From Atopsyche davidsoni (taxonomy: Eukaryota; Arthropoda; Insecta; Trichoptera; Hydrobiosidae): a DNA stretch of 64,000 nt. Where the stretch lies: assembly GCA_022113835.1 (NCBI GenBank), contig JAILWY010000007.1, positions 9,401,001 through 9,465,000 of the forward strand, in the 5' to 3' direction. Shown here in pieces: positions 33,801 through 45,800 of this stretch (its first letter is position 1; every line of letters starts with the position of its first letter). The translations under genes and the position numbers were made by a program. The notes under the pieces are model-generated. The model was not told where the DNA came from and did no database searches. It saw nothing but the letters and a program-made list of their open reading frames with translations.

Positions 33801-36800
33801 GCCTTTGATCGCTCACTCGCCAACCCATTTTTCGGTACAGTTTCTGTGATTACAGTTATCGTGTGATTAGACTACTCACACACAGCTCAGAGGCACCTGG
33901 AGATAATCCCATCCAATATGGAGTAACATACTTTGTCTCCGCCATATTGTTATATTACATATTGTTACATAAATGGCTATTCACATAACTGATCTTTTCA
34001 AATTAAATTTTGCCATTTTCCCAGACTTTCTGTGGAGCGACTGTTTGTTTTTCCCATTAGCGGTGTCAGCGCACCGCACGCGATATAGCGGATCCACATA
34101 ATTAAATTAACCTTTAAATACGTGACAATAGAGTGGTTTTTGCTGATCAAAAACCTGACATATTATTGTAATTGCTTTCACCATAAGAATATTACAAACG
34201 ATAATGTATTCACAAGTATATGATAAAAAATATATATAATACCCCCACGCACCCTTATTTAGAATTATAATTATGACACCTCAGTTTTAGTGATAATTAA
34301 TTTTGGTAATTCATTGACCGTTATATCTTATTGGGTTTTTTTTTGTCCATTTCGGCATTAAAATTTGCGCAAAGTAATATTTTTAAATTTATTATGTATA
34401 TGCAACGACGTGGTATTACCGAAACCCACAAATATATTTAAAAAAAAACATTTTTTGTAAAGGGGTTTTTAAGGTATTTATGGGTTAGTAAAAAATATTA
34501 ATCTAGTGAGAAAATGAAAGTATGTTATTTTTAAAAGAAGAATTAATCAAAATAAATAAAATTTTACAAAACATCTAAAATAAATATAAATATGTCAAAA
34601 CCCATTTTTTTCAGTAAGTGTGTCTGAAAAAACTCTTAGTTTAAACATAATGAAAAATAATGTCTTTGAAATGCGAAAGAGCTCTCATTATTTTACTGAA
34701 AAAAAAACAACAGTCGTTATATTTATTTAATGGATGACTATAAAATAAAAACCCCTTCAATTTTAAAATAAATATATACTAGTAGATGCATTATTTTACT
34801 TTTCAAAAAATATGGATACGTTATAGTTTTTTGGTATTGAATTATTTTTTATCGTTTATTTCTTTGCCAAAATTTCCTGAGGAATTAACAGTTTTTTTGA
34901 GTTGTTTTCATATAATTATTGCTGAGATACCGCAAAATTATTTTTAAAATATAACAGAGCACATGCAAGGGGAGCAAAGATTTTTTTTATCAAAAAAATA
35001 AAAAGTTTATTAAATAAAAAACTTCGCCTTTAACGCTTACTTGATAAATAAATAATGAAAGTGGGTTTTATTGCATGAATTAAAATTGAATTTGTTTCGA
35101 AAAAAGAAAAATAAAGTACGAAATATTAATTAGAAATAAAATATTATTTTTCATATTATAATTAGATGAGATCTCATTTTTGTTTGTATTAAAAACCACT
35201 CGTGACGTTTTGCGAGTAAGGCATGCAGTCTCATTAACTTCTATGCTAGGTCTTCTCATAGCGGCGGGCTTTGCGTTTTCTCCGTCCGGTCACAGTATTT
35301 TGAGAATTCTTCGATTCAAACATATTTGTATACTTATTTAGTCGGTCAATATTATCAATTCCTCTTTCATTTTAACGATACACTTATAAACAATAATAAA
35401 TATGAATGGACGTTATTACAAAACTAGAAATGTAGCCCGTCATAAAATGACGTATTCGATGAACGATGCAATAGTGTTTGAACATATGTTTGGCTGACAA
35501 TTAGATGAATATTTGATTTCATTTTGTTCACATATATTTTTAATAACCGGATATTAATTTCGAAAGCAAAGCCATTCTAGGAAATATCACATTTCGTCTC
35601 ACAAACAACGAATCACTTTCACGGCACTGTTCTTTATTAGATGCAGTCTTTATCACGTTCAATTGTGCTATTCTTTTTTAATTACGTTTACTGTGCTTAA
35701 ACGGTGTTATTTTTTTAGGAGGCATTTTAAGTTATTAATGATGTGATTAAAAATTTCTAACGCGACTAAAAAATAAAATTGGTACTTGTGTCAAGCTGAC
35801 ATAAACTGGAAATTTCTTAGAAGCATCATATTTTGTTTTTTTGTAAAAATTCTAAATTTGATATTCTCGCTGTGAACAACAGAATCATATAATTCGTACA
35901 TAAAGCATATTTGATAGTTTTATTTAATTAGATTATGAATGAAAATATTATCTTATCGTCTTGAAATTCGGCACATAACTGCGGAAAAACTTACCGAACT
36001 TATGTGCAAAAAATCAGCGTTGTATCTTTTAAGATATTCTATAGAGAACCAAAAAATGAAACATACACACACACACACACACACAATGGATATTATTATA
36101 GTAGGTAAGCAGTGTTCGCATTGTCGAAATCTACCCTATAAAGTTTATTATTATGAATTTTAGTTGTGGACCTCGGACGTCAGCGTAACTCGGCCAGTAG
36201 TACTCGGCTGTAGCCTGCTGCTACCGTCTTGCATCATCGCCATAATCGTCATCATCGCCTGCTTCACTCCGTAAGAGTGAGAGGCGAGTCGGCAGGCTGC
36301 GAGAAGCGTGCAGAGGCACTTGCGCAATCGACGAGTACACGGAATTTGCCTTGCTTTACACAGAGAAATGACAGAAAACCTGAACAGTTTATTAACCTAG
36401 AGACAATTTCAATACATTTGAAAAAAATCATGAACCTTATTGGTCCGCCTCATGCATGGCGGGGGAGCTCGGGGAAGTTTCACAGTTTTTTTCAAAGTTT
36501 TCACACTACCTCGTATCTTATTTGATTAGAGATGTCGGCCCACGGTTAATTCGTTTTTATGTCTTTGATTTGAAATTGATTATTTCTCGTTAGACGATTT
36601 GTATCGATTTTTCTTAATTCCCCTTTTGAATGCCTGAAAAAAATTTCAGAGTTTTAATTATATATACTGTTTTGTGTATTATCTGGTGTATTTAATGCAA
36701 ACTTTGCACTCCGGCGGAGGAAGAGGGTCGACGGGCCTATCCCGAGACGATCTCCCGTCAATTATTGGAAACTAATCGTTTGTATAAGATTTGCTGAGCA

Positions 36801-39800
36801 CGTTTTGGAAGTGTAAAATATTATCTATTATCTGCGTATAAATTGTATAGATTTTATGGATCTTTGTATTCTGGAAGTATCCGGGTGGCATTTCGATCCA
36901 AGGCCGGGTAGATCGTATTGATCTAGTAAGGCAGAGACTCGCCCGGGACTGGAGCCGGGCCGAGAGTCACGCCCCAATAGAGGCCGTGAGTTTTCACTAT
37001 TCGATAAGTGTTTCAGAAAGCGCGTTTGCGTGACGGAGTTACGTCGATTAGCGTTTCCGACAAGTACTGAAAATGACGACCGACCGTGTCAATATTCAGC
37101 TGGCGCTCGGGAGGTCATCACTCTGGCAATGTTTCGGTAGTTTTAATATGAACCGTTACCCACCACCGACAGGAAAATTATTAGTGCGTGATGTAGGCCG
37201 CGGAGAAAGCTTTTTGCCGTATTGTGCAATGCATAAAATAGCAGTTTACAGTCCACCTGGGTGGACTTTCTGATAGAGCGCTTTCAATACTTTAAAATTA
37301 TTAATTGCCACCAGAAAACAAAGAAGCAGCACATTCATCACCATATCGATATAGTCAGTGCAAAGTGATTTTTGATCATTGATATTGATCGTGATCCAAG
37401 TTACGGTATTTGAGAGTGGTGTCTCGCCCGAGCCGCAGCCGGTGTTGCGCAACGCGTCCACAATAGGCGATAATCGATCAAAACTACCGAGAGAGAGTTC
37501 GCAGTCGAGTCGAACTGAAGCGAGTACTTCGCGGCACTCGGAGCGGCTGGAGGACTTCACTCTCGCTTCAGTGCTGAGGACAGACCCGTAGATTTTATCA
37601 GAAATTCTGTTCGCTTTGAATGTACACGATCTAATGCTCCAATCGAACCAAAAAAATGTGCATCAGCACCGAAGTACGTAGATGTATTTCGGTATCGCGG
37701 GAAGCGGGCGTCCCTGGCATCCGATGGCGTCAGTCACCAGGAGAGAATGTCATCCGCGGGGCCGAGACCGAGAGGAAGTCGTCGAAGCCTACTCGTCCCC
37801 CGGAGCGAGAATGTTACTTCAGAATCTCGAGACTCCCCCGGGGACTGCCAAATTAATCACAATCCGGAAGTAATCGTATCGATAAGTTCAATGTTCTTTT
37901 ACTTCATTCTTTCCTTTAAACCTAGAGAGTTTATCGGATACGATTACTTCTCCCCGCTGGACCGCGAGCCCGTTCACTCTACTGAGACAATCGAAGAGAA
38001 GGGCGGAAGACTCGTCCGACTTACCCTTACCTTTTCAGACTTTTGGATATTCAGCAAGAGGAAGCGATTGAGCAAAAACATCCAGCTGCAGTTTCGACGG
38101 GAGATCCGGCTTCTCGCCAAAATATGACCCCGACTCGACTCGACGAGTGCAACTAGAATATACCCGTGACACCCTATGTTTTTAATTTTAACTACAATTG
38201 AATATAACTACTTCACAAAGTTTGCGAATAATACCTTGCTTATTTAACACACTCATTTAAACCTGTACATTTCAATCATAACTCGGCCTACATGATCGCA
38301 GTGAGTAATCCCAACTTACACATTATGTAAGATGCAGGTAGTGTCGCAAGCGACTCGGACTGCGCGCAACTCGCGGGGAGTCGTCAGATCCCGACTCATA
38401 TTTATGTGAGAGTAACTAACGAGTTTGTCGAGAGTTCGTCAGGAGTCTGCCGGGGACGTCGGAGATGAAACCAGTTCCGTTCCCACCTTAAATACGTCGA
38501 CGAATTACCACGAAAAGTCCAAATAATTTTTCCCATTCTATTTTGTAATACACCTCGTTTTAAGTAGCACCAGGGCGGCGCGCAATAGTGACGTATTCTG
38601 ATGACTTCTCTTTTATAAATCATTGACTCATTTCAATATACGTTCTGTAATCTGATTTTTCAATTTTATTTAATTTGGTACGTTTTTTGCCATTGGTAAA
38701 AAAAATGTTACTTGATAAAAATCGTCCCACAGAATTATAAAAAAAGTAATTTTATTTCTACGCCCATTTTAGCTGACGAGCAAATAATTAAATTACTCAC
38801 AAAAGTTCTCAAGTTTCATGATATATTATAATTCAAAAAAGTGATGTTTTTTTTATTCGATTCGCAATTTTTATATTAACTATTAAGAAGACTGCAAAAT
38901 GCCTTTCACTTTTTTTGCGCTTTCCTTAAACCCGATGATTTCTTTGAACGACAACATCAACGGTTATGTATTGGAATTTTTTTATATTTCAAACATTTGA
39001 TTTTTTAAATGTAATTTTTAATTACATTGAGATGTATAAAATCACAGAATGACAATAAAACCCCTATATTTACTTTACTTTATAACGTAGGCTGTAGGCT
39101 GCGGTCTGCAATCTGCAGGCTGTATTCGATAACATTCATTATTATATAAACTGTCCCGTTGAAAAATATAAAAATACAATCGCGTTCCAGATATCGAGAC
39201 CGAGGTTTCGCGCCTCGCATGCTAAAGCTTCGCCATAAGTCCTGGGAAAGTGTAACCACCAAGTTCGTGAAATATTGACCAGGCAAACAGGTATCACTGT
39301 ACAAAATGGTTTCATCGGCCAAAATACACGCAATGCACACAAGTAAATTGTAATGGTTTCGTGTTTAAATTGAAGAATGATCTTTCAGATATTGTTTTCG
39401 TTTTCGTTCGTTTCTGCAGGACGCGTGTGCTTAACTTAGGTACTCGATGCTTATTTTGCGGTTACTTTCAAATTATTATGGATTGCCGCCTGAGAGTCCA
39501 GTCCTCTGCTTCGCGACACGGAACGGCTCACGGGAGTTATTTTTTTCTTATTTATAAAAACCTAACTAGATACTCATTTTTTAACGGATCGTGTCACCTT
39601 GGCCTCGGTTTTAATAACACGATTTAATAAGTTTTTTATCAGCTGTAATGATTTTGTATTTAAAAATAATCTAGACACAAATTAAATATAGTACGCGTAC
39701 AAAAAAACAAACAGTAATATGAAATTTCAGATTTGGATAATCATGTTTATTGCATCCCGAGGCGCCGACTCTAGGGCAGTGAGTTTCAAGCAATAATTCC

Positions 39801-42800
39801 TTAACAATTGAAACTTAAAATATTTCATGATATTCTGGTGGATTCAATTTCCTAATCTAGGACTATGTTTAATATACCTAATGATAGTACTATTTCATAA
39901 GATTTAAAAACCAACTTCCAGAGCTTCGCGTTTTATGTGACCCAAATGATATCGACTCACGCGTCTCTTGTTGCAGATGCGTACCAGAAAAGGTCGCTAC
40001 GACAAAATCCAAACTACCGTGAAATAAGAGTATGTTTTATACTATTTATTATTTTTTTAGTTATCTTATCTTAACACACTTTAGGCGGGTACCAAATTGT
40101 CTAAACTGATGTGCGTAGCGGGCAAAATTCGCGTAAAATTGCGCGTGTGAAATCTAGTCTATACACTCTTTGATTTGCAAGTAGTCAAATAAATCGTTTG
40201 TAACACCACTTTGTCCTAAAAATTGTTCAATAATTGGAGGATTATCATTCTCTGACCACTCCACTTCTTCATTGTCACTTTGCTCAGAATCACTGGACAG
40301 TATTGGTAGAAGTAACGTTGATGAGTCCTAAACAAACATTTCGAGCTGTAAACCTAAATAATAAAATGACCTTCTGCCGCTTTTAGAGTAAACACATTCA
40401 AAAACGTATTAATACGCGCCTTCAGGCAGTAGTCCGCGGAACGGGTACTAGTACCCGTCCCGCCTTTCGTGTGTTAATATGAAAGTAGGTACTTCGCTCA
40501 AAATAATGGGTATATAACGCACAGTGTACCGCGACGCGGAAGTTCGTTGAAAAAGATACTCGGTAGTCGACGATGGCAGACTCCGAGTGAATGCAATGTC
40601 AGTCTTTGAGAAACTGGAAACTCCGAGCGAAGAAACGCGGCTCAAAGACGACGGCCACTGTGATGAAACAGTCGGCGATCCGCACTCGACGGGTTAACAT
40701 TATCGAATTGTGGTCGATTAGGACAAAAAACAAATAATCTGTGATTGCGCATTATTTATTTGACTCTGTGATTTAACACACATGAACGTCTCAACGACGA
40801 GTCGCGCAATGCATATTTGGCAAAAGTATCGGTCTCAGAAATGCTGAGCGAAAAGAGTATGAGGGACGAACATAGTATATTTTTTCTTATTGACTTGACA
40901 GTGTTCGTGAGCGTGCGCGGCCGTGCTCATTTCTCAGACACGAGCCTGCGTCTGGCGAAGGCTCTAAGTTCTGATCGATTTGAAATGAAATTCAGCTTCT
41001 ACTCGATTCATTCATTCGAGAGAGATATAACTCAACACGCGCGCTATTGTTATTTTCAAGCTGTAAAAATCACTGAATTAAAGATTATTCAGAGGTGAAC
41101 GACTCGCGCAGCGCGGCAGCTCAGTATAGAATAATTATATATTATACTTGCGATACTAGTTTCTATTACAGGGTACGATTCTTTAAAAAAACATCTCGAT
41201 TTCATAATGAACCCTCTCGAATTTAAAAAGGTACCGGACTGGTGGCGGTCAGCTCTTCCAGCGCCGGAGGGGGACGAGAGGCTCGCTGCTCTGGAACGCC
41301 AGGTACTCGGCACTCTGCGGGTTTCCTCGCCTTCCGCCTTCCGCTTTCCGGTCCGTCGCTTGCGAAAGTGGAAGAAAGAACAGAAAGCGAAACCGGCGGA
41401 GCCAGCTCACCTCGCCGGGGTGGGTTGCGTCACACCGTCACGCCGTCACGCCTTCAAGCCTTCAAGCCTTCAAGGTGCATACCCGAGGAATATTGTAAGC
41501 GTGTGCGTTGCAATTTTTATACCAGGGAGAAAAACAGGCCCAAACTCAGCCATTAGCCACCTTCGTGATGTTTTCAAAAGTTATTTTAATAAGTTGAAAA
41601 AAATCAACTCAAAGAAAATTAATAGCAGAAACTCGACTAACTGCTGCATCTTCAACAAGTTTTAAGGCTGAAAGCTCGCCTGCTTCATTGGCTGTAGTGC
41701 CGTCAGCGAGGCTCTGCGCGAGGTGTTCTTGGCTGGTGTCAATAATGTTTCACGAATTATGGCTAAACGAAGAAAGGTTTCATAACGACAAACATCGTTT
41801 ATTTTTCCAATCATTAGGTGAATACTGTGATCTCACTTGACAGAGAAACGTAAAATTTATATATATTTTTTGCGTCGACTGTTAGAGGATCCATTTCAAT
41901 TATGTTGCGAAAAGCCCAGCCGGCAACAGGTCGTCTCACCTGTCGAAATATTACGGAACTTGTAGAAGAAAGTCTGCTTCGAGGCCTCGAGGCCGCCCGC
42001 GCACTCACTCGCTTCCACACTTTTTTCAGATTAACTTCGAGCGGGCCAGAAGCGAGTGAGGTCACGATCGATGATCACTTTGTGAAACCGGTAACCCGTG
42101 TGGAAGTTGCGATATGCTCGGGTCTTCGCTGCTGGCGATCTACGCACTCTGTCGTGTAGTGTGCCGCATCCTGCTGCCACTGTAATATTTCCCCGTGACG
42201 TTCACTTATTTCCCCTGCCCAACACAATAATGTAAATAAATAAATTCACGTACGCTACCACCTGTCTTGTCTTGTATTCACCTACGAGTAAGTCACACAT
42301 TGCGAACCTCACAACCTGCGCGCAGGATTAGGGGATAGCTACACATCATACATAACCTTAGCCTTAATAACTATTGTAAAGATTCCGCAGGCCGTAGACT
42401 ACCCGCTCGTTTTTCGAGATGTCGACAAGCTGACATGCTTATGCGGCTTATTAAACCTGTTGTGGTCGCGTCTAGGGGTTGCACGAGAGAGAGATCGAGA
42501 TCGAGCGATCTCTACCGCGTCGTGTATTTATGTATCCCGGGGGGAACACTCCCTACCTGAGTTTCGCCGTGATGTAGGACACGCCAGAAATCCCCTTCCG
42601 GGGCCAGAGACCACACAATCCTTCTAATTTTTTAATAAGTTTTGTATACATTTTATTTTTGCTCGCTTTTGTAATGTTATGTGCCCCTCTCGGAATGCCA
42701 CTAGCTTGACATGTGACTCCGCGGATGCACACTGGGTGGACTTCTCTCTCGAACGTTTGAGTAATAACACTTTCAATACGTGATTATGATGTTTATTTAA

Positions 42801-45800
42801 TATACATGTATGTCCATCGGCAAACAGCCGATGGTCGAATTAGTTACAATAAATGGTCCATCCCGAGAGCATAGCTCGCTCCTCGGTGAACTTTGGAAAC
42901 AGACTGATCAAATAATTACAATGAAATTAAGAGCTCCGAGTCTCGAGAGCCAGGGCTCCGGCGATAACGGCCGATGATATACGAATGATCCCTTGGAGCG
43001 GCATAGCGTCCCTTTTATTCACATTAAATATAAACAGTTACATTTGTTAGGAATGCCAAAAGAAAACATAAGAAATGCCCAAAGAGATTAGCAACATGAA
43101 TATACAATAGAATACCAGATGGTAATTTAAATGGGTATCTTTCCCGTTGGCCTAATTACCTACTGTCGACAACATATAATTACACAGGTGTTCCTTAATG
43201 CAATAAAATTATAAGACTTAAGTCGGTCGGTAAGTACAATGGTATTACAATATTCCCGAGAGAGTAGGACTATAAACAAGCAGAGGAAATACATAACAGT
43301 AATGACAGTCAGTACAAGTATATGTCTATTTGATTGAGTGTTTCTTTCACTCCTACATATCAGATCTGCGAGTTGAGTTGCCTTACGTTGTTATGGATGC
43401 CATTTCTGACAACATTTTATGTTATTATGTATCTCTTGTGACACCAATCTATGTTATGGTGACCGTAGGATGCACACCGGACTTCTCTCAAACGTATGTA
43501 ATAACAACACTTTTATACTTTGTTATGGAGTTTATTTTATACCATCGGCAGACATCGCCGATGGATGGTTATAATTATAATGTATACTTCATCGCAAGAC
43601 AGAGCTCCGGCAAGGGCCGAGTTTGTTATCCGAATGTGTCAATATTCTTTATTAAATTATTATGATAGATTACAATTTCTCTTAGAGCTATGTCTTACAA
43701 TACGGTATGTTTTGCCCCAGTTCCTGCACGCAGATTGTGGGGCTTACAATTTGTTTCTTAGGTGGTAGTGTACATGTGTTTCTTGTCTGAGTGGTTTTGT
43801 TTTGTGTGTAAGGGAAAATATGTGTTAAAAACCCTTTTTCTGCAGCAGTGCAGGACAGTCCTTTTTATTTAAAGAAAAATACAGTTACATAGGATGTTCA
43901 TAATAAAACATAGGCGGCGTTCGTGTTTTAGCAACCGAAATGCAGATATAGGATTAGTCACGTATTTCACGAAGGCCTGAGAATACAATCATAAACTACA
44001 GTGCAAAACGAGCTAAATGTAGATTTTACGCCTGGGAATGCGATCATAAAACCTACCTAGGCCACGCCATATACAGTGCAACCATAAAAGCATGGGCGGT
44101 CTTCTGGGTATAAGAATCATAAAGCTACAAGCAATAATACCTGTGAGAACAAAATCATAAAAATGCGGCTTAGGTACATTACAACGTCTCTAACACTAAA
44201 GTTCCAAGTGGATTGCCTTTTTTTTAACCTTGGATTTGAGAAATCAAAGAAATACAGGATACATGGAGCTTAACATAGCGAAGTTCTCATCTTCTTGTAA
44301 GTTCACTGATGTTTCAATATTTATATACTCAGTTGTTTATGCAAATTCCCAATTAAATAAATTAGGTTTTTTTCGTTACAGCTATAAACCTATACGGCGT
44401 AATCTTGTTCACATGCGGAGCGCTGGCCGTATTGTGTATGCTGTCGCTGTATCTGGATACTCTTCGTCATGTCATGAGCAATGCGTCAGCTGGAGTCAAA
44501 ACTCACACCGCCTTCGTAGTCAGCGTATACCCTGTGAGTGACCACCAATCAATTTTAAATCGTTACCATTTTATTGCAGATTTTATTGGATTATTGTTGT
44601 CATTGAACATCCAACTTTAAATGTGAAATTTCATAGAAAATATCTTTTTTTATTATTTTTTTTCAGTTCATTTAAGTTTTTTCTTGATGTGAATAATTTT
44701 TTTTCTCTAGATATTTAAAGTTTCTATAAGCTTTTGAGAATTGTTTATGAAACAAACCTGATATGGGGTCGGTCTGCAGCTATGCTTTCAGCACTTTAAG
44801 TATTCAGCTCTGAACAAATGATACGAGAGAATATTTTCATGTTGACCCTGTTCTAAATATTATACTTAAAAAGTACCCAGGAAAACATGATTTGTATTAA
44901 GATGAACTAACAATAAATGTTTTATATAAAAATTTATTAATGTAGAAATCTATATGTGGAAAAACTTTTATTAATTGTTTTACCTTAATACCAAACAGGT
45001 TATGAAATTTTAAAGTTTGCCAACTATTGTTTACATTGAGCCTTTTTTTATCAAAGAAGTATCTCTCTATTGTCTTTATGTGGCGACATTGGTTTTGACG
45101 TTGTGCCATTGTTGCTTTCAGGTGGTAGGAATCGCGACATATTGTGCCACAGTGGTTCCTCGGGCACAGCTTCTAGCAGAAGCCGTGGCCCAGGGGATGT
45201 TCATGTTTGCTATGTACCAACTGTTCTGTCTCTTCGTGGCCTACTGCGGTGGAGAAGCTGAACTAATAAGGTCAAATTTTCTGTTATTTATATCTTTCCT
45301 AAATGTGGTGTTTTTTACTGGTTTTGTTTCTAACTTTTTAACCGTGGCCTTACAGGCGAGTGAAGCCCAATTCCTTAGACCCGAGGGTGGCTCCATGCTG
45401 CTGCTGGCCGTGCTGTTGTCTCTTACCTCTTCTATCAGTCAACAAGTAATATATGCAACAACTCCCCATAATGAAAATCGATAGAGATTTTTTTAAGTGC
45501 CAATACTGATCAAATATTTCATTTTTGATTATTTTAGAAAAAATGTCCGGTTTCTGAGGCTGTTGGTGCTGCAGCTTCCCGTAGTCCAGGGGCTGGTTTA
45601 CATGATCCTGCTTGTTATGTGGGCAGAGGAAGAGGTACAAAATAACAAGACAAAATATTCATCTCCTTCACATACATGAAGAGTTTATGCAATGTCCACG
45701 TAAAAGCATGTCCTTACATATTTTTATTGTTCTTATGCAGTAGAGTTTAGTGAGTTAAAGCTCTTTAATTTTAAAAACTATTATATTCTAAAATTAAAAG

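Larger units (their letters stand above)
30981..44381. other. Very large first intron of the OST-alpha gene
   Basis: 13.4 kb between the GTCAGC donor and the TTCGTTACAG acceptor. It contains minisatellites (32040-32385, 33665-33780), an AC microsatellite (36061-36085), a piggyBac-like fragment (40154-40327), a duplicated block at 42458-43660, and otherwise AT-rich sequence. Between about 36160 and 38620, and again at 41100-42180, GC content rises without recognisable genes; these could be regulatory or alternative first exons. No nested gene could be supported. Confidence 0.6.

Noticed and set aside
37073..38127. Several overlapping plus-strand ORFs in OST-alpha intron 1 (66-126 codons)
   Set aside because: No recognisable motif, mutually overlapping frames, and no splice signals linking them; explained by locally higher GC content.
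40440..40457. 18-base palindrome around GGGTACTAGTACCC
   Set aside because: Noted near the piggyBac-like fragment as a possible element end, but no partner copy or target duplication was found.
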